This document shows positions 46,396 to 59,029 of a stretch of DNA of 64,000 nt, piece after piece (the first letter of the stretch is position 1; the number at the start of each line of letters is the position of its first letter). The notes under the pieces were generated by a model. It was not told where the DNA came from. It made no database searches and saw nothing but the letters and a program-made list of their open reading frames with translations. Location: positions 23,352,575-23,416,574 of the forward strand of contig CM025851.1 in assembly GCA_003952965.2 (NCBI GenBank), in the 5' to 3' direction. Source of the DNA: Morella rubra (taxonomy: Eukaryota > Streptophyta > Magnoliopsida > Fagales > Myricaceae). Made by a program: the position numbers and the translations under genes.

Positions 46396-46663
46396 TTTTT
46401 TTTTTGTAACTGTTCATGAACTAGCTCACGAGGTGACCACTAGGACATTTCTGCACTGAGACCCAAATTGGCCGTTTATGTTGCTAAAGGTTGCTCCTAG
46501 CTATAGGAGCCGCAAGTGGACCACAAACCCGTGAATCGTGATTGCCACTTACAAGGATATAGGATGCGGAAAATTTCAGATTTTATTTGGTCGTGATTCT
46601 TGACATTGACAGGGTCCTGTCACTTAGCCCCACTTTCCACTGAGCCGCTGGATGGACGGGTTG

Positions 46664-48957
46664 TGTCATACCCCGAGCTTTCAAACATCACATGCATATT
46701 GTTTATGCTCTCTTGTTTGTGATTGGTAGTGAGATTAGGAGATAATTAGTGACTAAGAGAGAGTATTTAGCACTTGAGAGAAAAAGTTCGAAACCTTGTT
46801 TAGGACATGATTTAGTGAGAATTGGAGTTCATGTGCAACTGAGTTATTGTTCAAGAGATTGAGGAGTACGCATTGGATCAATTTAAAATTTTAAGCTAGT
46901 CGGACCTTTTTGTCTCAAACCTTGTTTAGGACATGATTAAATGAGAATTAGAGTTCACATGCAACTGAGTGATTGTTCAGAACATTGAGGAGCACGTATT
47001 GGAGCAATAAATTTTTTAAGCACGTCGGTCATTTTTGTCTCGAAATCAAACCATATGATTTTTATTCTTTTAATATGTTGAGAGATTGTCCATGAGTTTA
47101 TGGTTTAAATTTGGAGACTTTTTGATGATTGGGAGCAAGTAGATTGAGAAGTGAAAGCAGTAGGTCACTTAAGCAATAATCGGCGATTAGTGAAGCAAAT
47201 TAGCATTTTAGCCTCTGATTAAAGTGAATTTTGGCTGCCTTAGAGAGTGACACCTAAGATGACTAGAAGCATGACAAATCAAAGCTAGAAGCACGACAAA
47301 TCGATGCAAAAAGCACGACACAAAAGGCTAGGACCTAGGAAGCTCGAGGTGTCGACCACCGGTGACCTGGGCGGCGACTCATCAAGCCTATAGGGAGAAT
47401 TTCGGCCATAGCCTTTCCATGCAGCTGCTGTAGGTTGCTAGGTGTCAAGAGGAGGAAATCGATTAGTGAAGTTTAGCATAGATCAAGCACGCTTAAGGTA
47501 AAGTTTAGTTGGTTATCTTTGATTTTGATTCAAGTTTTCAAGACGATTATTGTGAATCTCTTGTCTTTATTATTCTAGCATCTCTTGATGTTGATTAGCA
47601 TTTTTCTACTCTTCCTATTGTTCTTGATGTTCTTCGTGTTCTTCGTGTTCTTGACGAAGAACAAGCTCGTCCTTTCGAAAAAGTATCATTTTCAAAGTTC
47701 GATTCATTTTCAAGTTGTTTTTCAACTTTGATCCGTTTCTTTTCAAAATTTCTTCCAAAAGTTGTTTTTCAAAGCTTGAACATATTTCTTTCCTTTTGAT
47801 TTCAATAATTTTCATGTCAAAATTAGTATTTTCTACGTGGTGATTAAGCCGGTTTTTAACCGAGAAATCAAAGTGTTGTTTTTGCCTTCACAACATTTTC
47901 CTTTGAGAACTGTTTTATAATGTTGTGATGATGGAAAAGAGTTAAGGTGTTGCATATCATAAATGAGATGTATGGGTGTTGATATGAGACATGCATACTT
48001 AACTTGTACGTTGGAAAGGAATATTGTGATGTTCAAGTATGGTTAAGGTGTTGCATATCATGAGTGATATGTATGGGCGTTGACATGAGACATGCATACT
48101 TAACGAAATACTGTGAAGACGTGACAGTACTCTGCACAAGAGGATGTGTTCACTTGTTTGACATTCTGGCCTCTCCGTCGTACGCGGAAAGATCCTTTGT
48201 TAGGATAACTCACTCTGGGAGTTTGAGGCCGTATTGTACTTTGGGAGTACTGCTGCAAAGATACGGAAGGTTACTTGTAACTCGTCACTCTGGCCAAGTG
48301 ATTCACTCTGGGAGTGAGAGTAGTGGTGATCGAAATTGAAAATGGAAAAAGGAAAAAAAAATCATTTTTGAGAAAACTGAGTCTTTTCAATTACTTTCGT
48401 ATTCTATTGAGATTTTATTGTTGAATGGGTTTCTTCAATATCTTTTATTCTATTTGCTATTCTGTTGTACTAACCGCTGGCTTTACTGAGTCATTTGGAC
48501 TCACCGTTGTTTGTTAAATAATTTCTTTAGCAGATGTCTGAGGTTTATTTAGGTGAGTTTACCAAAGCCATTCAACATGGCTTTATCACTCTGGAGCTGA
48601 CTTTCTGTGTCTATGTCACACGTGACCTAGATGTCCTGATAGAGGGACGAGGACATAGATGGATACTCCGCACTCAGATAATTACATGAACATCTCAGAC
48701 TTGGATAACACTGATGATGAAGATTAGAGATCTTCGCTTTATGTTTTCTTAGTTTTCCGCTGCAGTTTACTTTAGTATGTACATTATAGAAAGTGGGTCC
48801 TCTTTGTAATACCTCGGTATTAATAAAAGGTCCTTTGTGTGTTTTGCTTAGTATCTTGTTGCTTTGTCGATCTTCCCATAGGCCGTAACCTCAGCTTTAT
48901 AGCTGTGTCCATTACTATAAGATAACGCTTGAGGTCTTCACGGTCCGGGCTATTACA
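46664..48957 (+). mobile_element. Solo LTR (family A), complete, 2294 bp
   Basis: It starts TGTCATACCCCGAGC and ends CCGGGCTATTACA. The target duplication GGTTG is at 46659-46663 and 48958-48962. It is the same family as 2168-5952 and 2484-3845 and serves as the uninterrupted reference. It contains a repeated ACTCTGGGAGT motif near 48210-48320. No coding domain was found. Confidence 0.93.
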
Positions 48958-48962
48958 GGTTG

Positions 48963-50055
48963 GTCATTCAGAACACACATATGGGCAGTCTTGTCTCCCT
49001 CTTTATTACAAAGTTGGAAGGACGGTCTACGTATCCGAAGGGACACGCGTCCGTCATGATCTATAAGGGGAATTACTAAAACGACGGTGTATCTGAAGGC
49101 ACACGTGCACCGGTAATTGAGGTATGTTAGCAAATAGTAAGGTAAATACTATTTTAATATATTTTATCCTTAATTTTTAATATTTTAATTTTAAAATATA
49201 TATATATTTTTTTTACATTAGATAGGAATTTGTTTTTGGTCATTTCCATTTTAGAAGTTTACCTCCTTCAAATTAAATCCTGATTTCGTTACTGTACATG
49301 AGATGGATTGCATGTAAAATGTATGACTATACAAGACACGCATTAAGAGAGACAAATTTTCCCTGCACTTTTAGGAAGTCAAAATAAAATCAAAGAGAAG
49401 TAAGCCTTTCATATTTGCCTCGCCAGAAGGCAAAATACTTGAAGCAAATATTTGGGTTGAAGTGAAAATTCACAAAGTCGGCTCGTTGGTCGATTTGTCA
49501 AACTTCGAAGGACTGTTTCGATAGTTAACAATTACTTAACTCCTACAATTTGGCTACCTATATTCAATCTGATACAACGTCTTACAAGTGGTCTGTTCAG
49601 TACCTATATATGTGATCAGTCAATTTTAACAGCTAGGGAAGATCATTTCATTCCCTACGCCTACCTAATTTTTGGCTACGACAAATCTGTTTTGTCATAT
49701 TTAAATCTTTCAATATCACAGCTCCCAAATTCGTAATTAGCAAAGTAAAAGTGGTCATCTCTTCACATGGCACTATTAATTATGTGAAATTGGAATCTAC
49801 CATATCCTTGCAATTATAAATTAACCCAACTCAATTTAACCCTATTGACCTCGTCATATCAACTACCAAACAAAAACAAATAATCCAAAACGCTTAGCTG
49901 TATGTCTAATTCCGATGATTATTGTTAGGGCCCAGTACTACCATTTCGCTCGCTGGTTTTCTAGCGAGGCAAGTGAAAAACATATGGTAGCGGGATTCTA
50001 GGCCAAGCGGGCGTGCACCAAACTAGAATAGACATTTTTTGAGACGAACGGTAGC
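48963..50055. other. Stretch without recognised gene
   Basis: AT-rich host or old repeat sequence. No coding similarity or element end was recognised. Confidence 0.4.
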
Positions 50056-50620
50056 CACTACCAAAAAAAAAAAAAAAAAGGACTTTTTAGTGACAAAAAA
50101 TTTTGTCACTAAAAATCAAAATTTCGTTACGAGGTTTTGTCAACGAAAGAGCATTACTAAATGTATTTCGTGACTAAATTCGGGTTTCATCAAGAAAACT
50201 TTTTTTTTTTTTTTTATGGAAAATTTTCGTCACTAAATGTGACGATTGATCGCCAAATGACCCGATGGATCGGACAATTGTCGATATATCGGAGTAGAGT
50301 CAACCCTGGTCGATCGGTAATGGTAACGATCAAACGATGAATCTAAAGGGATTGATCGGTTGGATACATGATTGGTTGGACCTTGATTTGAAATGATTGA
50401 TTGAGAAACTAGACCAATTGATCGTACATTAACTATGATCGAATGGTACCCATTGACGATCAATCAGTCCAATATTGAGGATTGATCGGTAAATGTCATT
50501 GATCGGACGCTCTAATGAACATTATCGATTGAGTATGTTTTTACGATTGGATGTATGAGGGGAAATTTTTAGAATCTTTTGGGACGAGTTTTCTTCTGCG
50601 ACGAAGTCAATATTGTATGA
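50056..50620 (+). mobile_element. Second CACTA-type element, left end only
   Basis: CACTACCAAAAAAA at 50056 is followed by TTTTTAGTGACAAAAAATTT and TTTGTCACTAAAAATC inverted segments. From 50228 to 50530 many ATTGATCGG or CGATCGGA-type motifs occur in both orientations, as subterminal repeats would. No right terminus was found, so the element is truncated or its end has decayed. Confidence 0.6.
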
Positions 50621-50799
50621 AATATGCCATAAAAATCAGTATTCTAAATAATTATTATGTAAATGCCACGTGTTTATATTTATTATATTAGGTAATATGT
50701 TGTGACATAAGATGTTACACGGTTATTATTGAGTGACATTGTAGAAAAGTCATGCCAATGATTAATGAATTAAAGGCGGAGAGTATGACTTTTCGGTTC

Positions 50800-51715
50800 C
50801 TTGTACACTTGATGTTTTGTTCAAGACCAAGGTACATATTTATGTACAATAGGTCTATGCTCGTTATGCCTCTATTAAATAGAATGATGTACTCAGTCAT
50901 CGAGGTGGTGACCTTAAGCAAATGAGTGGGTATAATGTAAGAGTACATACACCGAATGTGATCAACTATGGATACCTTCTGGAAGTGAACATTGATGTTG
51001 AGAAGGTATTTAGCACAATTTGTTTATATTATCCTCAGACCTGAAAGGTTTGTGCAGATTTATTTATTGTGTACTTATACTTTGACCGAATCATTTGATG
51101 ATGATCTTTCTAGGTCAAATATTCTAGACAACGTCGGGTCTTGTACGTGATGAATGAGTTTATATAAATGCTTAATAAGGAATCCACCAGTTTCTTTGTG
51201 AGATAGTATATTCAAGTATATCTGTATAGGGTTGGACTCGAGAAAAAGAAATCTCTGACTAGAGGAATTTTGTGAAAATGTTTTTCGAAATTAATATATA
51301 ATATATATATTTATTTGTGAAATTATTTTGGAAACAATTTGAGAGTCCAACAAGTTACAGATTATAAAATTAAGAATTATATGAGTTAGGGACTTTATCA
51401 ATGATAATATTCTGGTTCTATTAGCTCATATGGAATATAGTGTGGTAGAAGGATAAATAAACGAATAATTGTTAGCAAAAGAGATTTCACAAATCAATCT
51501 CAAATTCTCGAGGGTGAATTGTAATATGTTGATTGACATGATTATAATTAGTAGAAGCCTAAAATTCAAAATTAAAGAATCTAAGGGAGTTAATGGAAAA
51601 ATAATTTTTCCATGTGATCCTTCGGCTGAGATCTGAGATCCCTAACGATAACGATCTCACGCACTATCACAGCTAGGGTTTTCTTATATAAGGATAGCTA
51701 TGAGATAGTCTACCC
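50800..51715. repeat. Direct repeat unit 1 (about 0.9 kb)
   Basis: Landmarks repeat about 920 bp later: GAGGTGGTGACCTTAAGCAA at 50902, ACCTTCTGGAAGTGA near 50972, GATGATCTTTCTAGGTCAAA near 51100, and AATAATTGTTA near 51460. By eye the copies are clearly related but diverged. They could be old LTRs with the internal part lost, or a segmental tandem duplication. No ends or target duplications were found. Confidence 0.75.
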
Positions 51716-52620
51716 TAATTGACTAATTGTTAGTTTGAGAGTTGGCCATTAGTACATATTGATGTACGATAGGTCTACACTCGTTATGGCTCTATTTACT
51801 AGGATGATGGACTTTGTTATTGAGGTGGTGACCTTAAGCAAACGAGTGGGTGCAATGTAAGTGTACATGCACTTAACGAAATCAAATATAAACACCTTCT
51901 GGAAGTGATCACTGATGTTGAGAAGGTATTCAACACAGTTGATTTATTGTATCCTTAGACCTGAAAGGTTTATACGGATCTATTTATTGTGTACTTGTGC
52001 TTTGACGAGTTATTTGGTGATGATCTTTCTAGGTCAAAAATCCTATATAACGTTGGGTTTTGTACATAATAAATGAGTTTTTATAAATGCTCAATAAGGA
52101 ATCCACCAATCTCTTGATGAGGCAGTATATTCAATATATCCATATAGGGTTAGACTAGAAAAGAAACAATTGGCCAATGGTATATTTGTGAAAATGGTTT
52201 TCGAAATTAATATATATATATTATATATTTATTTGTGAAATTGTTTTGGAAACAATTGATAGTCCAACAGGTTACAGGTTGTGAATTGAGAATTATATGA
52301 GTTAAGGACTTAATCGGTGATATGATTCCGGTCTTATTGGCTCATGTGGAATATAGTATGGTGGAAGGATAAATAAACGAATAATTGTTAACAAAAGGGA
52401 TTTCACAAATAAATCTCAAATACTCAAGGGTAAATTGTGATATTTTAATTGACCTGATCACAATTAATAGAAGCCTAAAATTCAGAATAAAAGACTATAA
52501 GGGAAATAATGGAAAAAAAATTTTCATACGATCCTACGGCCGAGATCTAAATCCCTAACGATCCCACGCTATATCATAACTACGGTTCAGAAAAAGATTG
52601 CAAGATATTTTTTTCTAGAC
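51716..52620. repeat. Direct repeat unit 2 (about 0.9 kb)
   Basis: This is the second copy of 50800-51715 in the same orientation, with GAGGTGGTGACCTTAAGCAA at 51822. It ends near the ATCCCACGCTATATCATAAC segment. Confidence 0.75.
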
Positions 52621-52856
52621 GGTTGGCTATTATGACTTTGAGAAACCCTGTGACGGTTGTGAGGCATGAAAGGAAGGAGGCAGAACATTTGGGCTGCATA
52701 GTTGTGAAATCAAAGACTCAAGGTGTGAGATCAACAAGACCTGAAGATTATCAAAGATTGAAGATTCAGTGCCAGACAAAGTTCAAGATCATTTGTTAAG
52801 ATCAAGTAAGTATGACAATTACTTAATTTCCGCAAGGAAACTTTAATCTTCGGCTT

Positions 52857-53828
52857 CAATGCAACAATATTTACCTTTCATTCTTCCAGTGCCTTCTTAT
52901 AATCAAAGATCCACTCACTGAATGTAACCAATAATGAAATTCATCTGGTTGCATTCTTCCTTCAAACTAAGGGATATCAACTTTCACATCAAGTTGATCA
53001 TGTTAAAATTCATGGATTCTTTGAACACGATGACAAGAAACATTTTCTTCCGATGATGACTGACTTCGATCAAGATAGAAATGATTCTCATTCTCATGAT
53101 GAGAAGATTCATCCTTCCAATCATGATGAGAATCAAAAGGCTCATAATGCTCAAGATGTTACTGAAGTTGTTGTAACTATGTTTTTAGATTTGCAATTTC
53201 AACTTCATGGATATCCCTTTCACGAGCTGAAGGAGAGTCAACATTTGGCCCACGACGATGAAGGGATACAACAATCACCTTCTTATAAGCCCACCACCCA
53301 AGTAGAAACACAAAGGGATACAGAAATCATCACCCAATGTAATCCAACACAAGATATAGAGTAAGAACTTGCCTCCTATCAGAATCCACCTAAAGATAAG
53401 AGTTTTGAGAAGAAACCCTTCTTCAAAGAAGCCTAATGCTCGAGTTGTATAAACACTGAAAATTTGTATTTTTCCATCAATAGATAGTGTAAATTGAAAC
53501 AATCCCCAAAGCATGAGTAAATAATAAATACAATTTAAAAAAAAATTTAAATTGAGACTTCAGAAATATAAAAGACTTATTGGAAAATGAAAAGATATAT
53601 TGACAATGCAAAGAGCTAGCTAAAAATAGAAAAATCATCCAAAATTTGCTAAACCTCTTAACTTTGTCTAGAAAACTCCAAATTGTACGTCGTTTGATGC
53701 ATTGGAAACAAGATTCTTAGAACTTTTTAAAACATTATAACTCGAATACAAAATCTTTGTAAATCAATCCTAGAATTAATTTCAATTTCGCGTTTCAGTG
53801 TTTACCACAACTGTGTCGAAAGTACATT
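52857..53828 (-). mobile_element. Degraded gypsy-1 family remnant (gag start and LTR part)
   Basis: The plus-strand sequence follows 13815-15067 of gypsy-1: CTTCAATGCAACAA, TTATAATCAAAGATCC, GATGAGAAGATTCATC, and GAGTCAACATTTGGCCCACG. Then LTR sequence runs to GTTTACCACAACTGTGTC. The LTR 3' part and primer site are deleted. An open frame on the plus strand here is antisense to gag and not a gene. Confidence 0.78.
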
Positions 53829-54227
53829 AACAAATTGAGAAAATAAATGAAATTAAAAAGTATTGTAGCAATGCAAGTTTCAGTGGTCTATATGATTTGA
53901 CACACCCTCAACTCGTGAAGCATGGTTCTGCACGTGATCTTTCACTGATATTTTTTTTTGAGTAATTGTTCCCTGAGATTTATGCGAAGACAAATGCTTA
54001 ATTTAATCCGCTCCATTCTGGATAACGTACGGTGTCTCACACTAATCCCGTAGTGGTATCGTACTACACAGAGTAAAATTTAAGTGAATTTCCTTAGATT
54101 AAAATTGTCTTTGAAAAATTGGGGGCAAGTAAATTTATTATCTTTTTGTTTTCAAAACTAATATTATTAGTCTTAGTCATATATCATACTTGGGAAAATT
54201 CAATAGGAAAAAGATTAGGCATAAATG
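53829..54227. other. Stretch without recognised gene
   Basis: No coding similarity or element end was found. Confidence 0.4.
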
Positions 54228-54759
54228 CACCCTATACCCTTGTGGTATGCTAATATTGCAAAAATATCCCTGTGGTACAAAAAGTTAGTTTTGTATTCTT
54301 GAGGTACTCTTTCTGATACAAAAATACCCTTCCGTCAGTATCCGTTTAAAAAATTAACGTTAGGTGGTGACGTGGCAAGCATCTAACATGTTAGCACGAA
54401 TGAGAACGCGTCATTTGTCCTTTGGGCCCACAAGCTCCACATCATATGCCTAGTCAGCTTATCCAGAGTTATATTTTTGTTTTTATTTTTGTTTTTTTTA
54501 ATGACATGGCATTTGGTGTTAAGTGGCTGCTGACGGGGCATATGATGTGGAGCTCGTGGGCCTAGAGGACACATGGCGTGTTTTGATTCGTGCTGACTTG
54601 TTAGATGCATGTCACGTCACGATCTTAAATTAATTTTTTAAACGGAGATTGACGGAGGGGTATTTTTGCATCAGAAAGTGTATCTCAAGGATACAAAACT
54701 AACTTTTTGTACCACAGAGATATTTTTGCAACATTAGCATACCATAGGGGTATAGGGTG
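54228..54759. mobile_element. Fold-back (MITE-like) element, right end cut by copia-3
   Basis: The left arm starts CACCCTATACCC and runs GTGGTATGCTAAT, GCAAAAATATCCCTGTGG, TACAAAAAGTTAGTTTTGTA. The right arm is its inverted copy, ending GGGTATAGGGTG at 54759. Arms are about 250 bp around a centre near 54490. The left arm appears to continue outward (GGCATAAATG), whereas the right arm stops exactly where the copia-3 LTR begins. Confidence 0.8.
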
Positions 54760-55970
54760 TGTTAGCCCAAGGTTGTTTTTGTAAAACAAATCATTTGATT
54801 TTGATGATAACAAAAGTTTCTAAGTTTTGAAGACTTTAGATTTTATTTTGTCAATCCACTATTTCCAAAGTTATATTTCAAGGGATTGAAGTTTTTCTCT
54901 CTCTATATATGTATAAGTTGTTTTAAAACATCACTACACAAGTTAATACGATCAATTTCTTCTATGTAGGTGTTTAAATATGTGTTGGAACGGTTTGGAA
55001 GCTTCATTTTCACAAAAACTCTCTCCAGTACTCTTTGGTGTCGACACATAGATGACATAGTGTCGACACATTGCACTTACACCCGAGACCTGTTTTTCAG
55101 ACAAAAGGAAGTGTCGACACATAGAAGACATGGTGCCGACACATTACACTGACTCTTGAGCACCCTTATTTAGTTCAAATTTTGATGTGCCAACACATAC
55201 CATTCATGTGTCAACACATGCCACTTGGTTGAAGATTTTTCGAAAATGTCAGAACGTTCAAAATTGGCTCCTTAAATGCTCCTTAAATCACTGGCACCTT
55301 TCAACGGCCATTCTCACCTACCACGATGACCGTTGAAGTCAAGACGCCTTAATACAAGATTCAAGAAGAAGAAACTCTCTCGAACGCGCGCATATTGGCA
55401 ATTACTTCTTGACCTAACTTCTTGAGAGAGAAAGAGCCTTGAAGAAGAGAGAAGCTCGTACCAACCAAGAAAGCCTGCCCTTTTCCCTGAAATACTTTAG
55501 CTTTCTTTTGTGATTTTTGTCTTCTTGCTCTCCTTTGTGCTTCACACTTGTATACTCGGCTTTAAGAGCTATTCCGTGACTTTCTCATTGTACCCATTCA
55601 TTTTTAAACCTCGTGAGTGTTGGGTAACACTGGGTCCTACTCGTGTAAGTAGAAGAAATCCTTAGGTTTAAGGATTTGTGAAGAAGAGTTAAAGCGTGAG
55701 CTCTAAAAACGCTCTGTAAAGGTTCCTTAGCACCCGAGAAGCTAAGGTGTGTTTGCTATTTGAAGAATAGTGAAAAGAAGTCCAAGGAAGTAAATAGCCT
55801 TGGGGGTGGACGTAGGCAAGGATTAGCCGAACCACCTAAAATTACGGTGTCATCTCCTTTTCTCTATCTCTTCCGTTTACTTGCTCATATCTCTCCTTGT
55901 TTGTTATAGGAGTTGCACTCAAAAACTCTTTTCCATTCCCCTCTTTTTAAAATCATATTAGGGTTGAGCT
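54760..55970 (+). repeat. copia-3 5' LTR
   Basis: It starts TGTTAGCCCAAGGTTG and is repeated at 63229. The right end is estimated from the primer site. Six GTGTCGACAC-like palindromes lie at 55038-55217. Confidence 0.88.
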
Positions 55971-55973
55971 GAT

Positions 55974-55985
55974 TGGTATCAGAGC
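55974..55985 (+). other. Primer binding site of copia-3
   Basis: TGGTATCAGAGC, the tRNA-Met complement, follows the LTR end. Confidence 0.88.
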
Positions 55986-55999
55986 TGAATAATTTTTTT

Positions 56000-57480
56000 A
56001 TGACAACCCTCGTTAGTTCTTCGTTGGCTGAAGGTCAATCCACTAATAGACCACCTTTGTTCAATGGAACATGCTACAACTACTGGAAAGCTAGGATGAG
56101 GATTTACATCCAAGCCGTGGACTATGAACTATGGAGAGTTATCTCAAATGGTCCTAAATTTCCTAGAGACAAGGAAGGTAAGTTGAAAGATGAAAAAGAG
56201 TGGGATGAAGATGATCTTAAGATTATGTCTCTAAATTCTAAAGCTATGAATGTATTGTATTGTGCACTTGATTCAAATGAATTCAATCGTATTTCTGGCT
56301 GTGACACTGCAAAACAAATTTGGGATAAACTTCAAGTCGCCCATGAAGGTACGAATCAAGTTAAAGAAAGCAAGATTAGTATGCTTGTTCATAGTTATGA
56401 ACTTTTAAAATGAAACCTGATGAGAATATTTCTTCTATCTTTTATAATAAATGGTAAAGTTAATGGTGAGGAAGAGGGGAAGCTAAGGAAGTCATGGTGA
56501 GATGAACAAGTGAAGAAGATGAAAGAAGAAAAAGAAAAAAGAGGCATTGCCTTGAAAGCCTCATGTTCAAATGATGATGAGTCTTGAAGATGATGAAGAA
56601 ATGGCATTGTTCACCAAGAGATTCAAGAAGTTCTTCCAACAAGGAGATAAAAGATTTCTAAGGAAGACTAAAGGTGATAGTAGCAAGAACATTATTTGCT
56701 ATGGATGCAAGAAGCCGGGACATATAAAAGTTCCCTTGAATCCCACAAGAAATCAAAGGATTTTAAGGATAAAAAGAAAGCATTTGTAGCTGCATGGGGA
56801 GAGTCCGATGGGAGTGAGAGTGATAGTGATAACAATGAAGAAGTTGCAAATCTTTGCTTCATGGCAAAGGAAAACGAAGATGAGGTACAAGACTCTTCTT
56901 TATGTTCTTTTTCTTTTGACGAATTACAAGATGCATATGATGAACAATATCTTGAATTAAAAAGAGTATTTTCTAAATATTGTTGTCTCAAAAAGAACCT
57001 TGATGCACTTATTCAAGAAAATGATACCTTGAAACATCAAGTTGCTTCTCTTGGAGAGAATCTTGCAAGAATCACAAAAGAAAATGAGAAAATCTTGCAA
57101 GAAGAGTCGAATGATATGAAATCTGAAAACACTATCTTAAAAAGGAAAGTTGACTCTCTCACACAAGATCTTGCAAGATTCACTCAAGGAAAAAGAAACC
57201 TTGATATTTTACTTGGATCCAAAGATGTTGTTTCAACAAAAGTGGGATTGGATATAACTCTTTTAAAACCAAAAGCTATACTCCGATGTAATTATTAAAT
57301 CATCCACATTATTTAAAATTTGTAATTTTTGTGGAAAGAATGGACACATTTCACACACTTGTCCAACTAAAAGAAAAACCACTCATGGGATCAAGTTTGT
57401 GTGGATCCAAAAAGATAAGGTGAAGGAATTTATTTCTAACACCAATGGACCCAAAAGGATTTGGGTACCAAAATCAAGCA
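56000..57480 (+). pseudogene. copia-3 gag
   Basis: The ATG at 56000 starts MTTLVSSSLAEGQSTNRPPL, with FNGTCYNYWKARMRIYIQAV and AKQIWDKLQVAHEGTNQVKE, the copia gag capsid pattern. The frame ends at 56413 (TGA) and a segment is apparently lost or shifted. A first zinc knuckle near 56694 (CYGCKKPGHIKV) lacks its last Cys. The coiled coil at 56930-57200 includes LKHQVASLGENLARITKENE. A second knuckle at about 57325 (CNFCGKNGHISHTC) is complete. Two knuckles with a coiled coil between them are typical of SIRE-type gag. Confidence 0.85.
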
Positions 57481-57490
57481 TTGATCCTTT

Positions 57491-57800
57491 TTGCAGGAAT
57501 GCTTGCAGTCAAATGAAACCAAGGAACATTGGGTCCTTGATAGTGGTTGCTCCAAGCACATGACCGGAGACAAGAGTTGGTTCAGCTCTCTTTGTTTCAA
57601 AGGAAAGGGTTCAGTCACCTTTGGAGACAATGGCAAAGGTAAAATACTTGGTGTTGGCAGCATTGGTATGTCTCTAATCCCATTATTGAAAATGTACTTC
57701 TTGTTGATGGTCTCAAGCATAATCTCTATTATCAATTATTGACAAGGAGACCAAGGGAAACCGAGTCATTTTTGAATCATCAATATGTCTTGTTGAGAAT
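57491..57800 (+). pseudogene. copia-3 protease
   Basis: This is the aspartic protease domain with HWVLDSGCSKHMTGDKSWFS (D-S-G active site) followed by GSVTFGDNGKGKILGVGSIG. The frame then shifts near 57690, and the remaining pattern (KHNL type) is in another frame before integrase. It is normally released from the polyprotein and processes it. Confidence 0.85.
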
Positions 57801-57818
57801 ATTGAAAGCAAGAAAGTC

Positions 57819-58967
57819 TTGTTTGTTGGACATAGATTTGAAAATGTGTACATTGTTCATTTAGAGAGTATCTCCTCAGAAAACGTCAAATGTCTTTCAG
57901 CTCTAAATGACAAGGATAGTTGGTTGTGGCATAGAAGGCTTGCTCATGCAAGCATGGATTTGATTTCAAAATTAGCTAGAAAAAATCTTGTTTCGGGTTT
58001 GCCTAATCTTTCTTTTGAAAAAGACAAAATTTGTGCAGCTTGTCAAAAAGGCAAACAAACCAAAATATCTTTTAAGCCCAAAAATATTGTGTCCACTTCT
58101 AGACCACTCCAACTCCTACACATGGACTTATTTGGTCCAACCCGAACATTGAGTTTGGGTGGCAAACGTTATGGCTTTGTTGTTGTTGATGATTTCAGTA
58201 GATTCACATGGGTTCTATTCCTAGCTCATAAAGATGAAGCTTTTCATGCTTTTGAAAAACTTAGCAAGAGAATCCAAAATGAAAAGGGTTTTGCTATTTC
58301 TAGCATAAGGAGTGATCATGGAAAAGAATTCGAAAATTCCTCCTTTGAAAAATTTTGTGGTGAACATGGTATTAACCATAACTTCTCGGCTCCTAGAACT
58401 CCTCAACAAAATGGTGTTGTAGAGAGGAAGAATAGGACTCTTGAAGAGATGGCTAGAACCTTGCTATGTGAAAACAACTTGCCTGTTTGCGTTATGAACC
58501 GTTGCATTCTCAAGAAAACCCCTTATGAGCTATGGAATGATAGAAAACCCAACATTAGCTATTTTCATGTATTCGGATGCAAATGTTTTGTGCTCAACAA
58601 CAACAAGGACAATTTGGGTAAGTTTGATGCAAAAGCGGATGAAGGTATATTTCTTGGCTATTCAACTACTAGCAAAGCTTATCGTGTTTTTAATAAACGC
58701 ACTTTAGTTGTTGAAGAATCTGTTCATGTGGTTTTTGATGAATCTAACAATCGTGTGAGAAAAGATGATGAAGAGATTGTAGATATTAACAAAGAGGTTG
58801 ATAAGCTTACAATTGACAAAGACAAAGAAGAGATACTTGTGCAAGAGCAAGAACCTCAGAGCCTCAAGGAGAGTGTCAACAAGATGATGATGATCTACCA
58901 AAGTCTTGGAAGTACGTCAAGAGCCATCCTCTCCAACAAATTATTGGTAATGTTGAAAAAGGGGTAA
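57819..58967 (+). pseudogene. copia-3 integrase
   Basis: This is one 382-codon frame. The pre-integrase zinc-binding part has WLWHRRLAHASMDLISKLAR and CAACQKGKQTKISF. The catalytic core has LLHMDLFGPTRT (first Asp), SIRSDHGKEFENSSFEKFC (second Asp) and TPQQNGVVERKNRTLEEMAR (Glu). After ENNLP a short in-frame loss removes the usual aromatic segment before VMNRCILKKTPYELW. The end has FHVFGCKCFVLNN and GIFLGYSTTSKAYRVFNKRT. The acidic linker to reverse transcriptase follows. The catalytic triad is preserved, but the small deletion and a frame change downstream make activity unlikely. Confidence 0.88.
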
Positions 58968-59029
58968 GAACTCGATCTTCTGTACACCAAGCTAATAACC
59001 TTGCTTTACTTTCTCAACTTGAGCCTAAG

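Noticed and set aside
53053..53364. 103-codon His/Asp-rich open frame on the plus strand
   Set aside because: It is antisense to the gag start of a gypsy-1 remnant, and the matching gypsy-1 region at 13.9-14.2 kb has gag on the other strand.
55038..55217. Regularly recurring palindromes resembling a CRISPR-like array
   Set aside because: Spacing is irregular, motifs are 10-12 bp and degenerate, and the array lies in a plant LTR.
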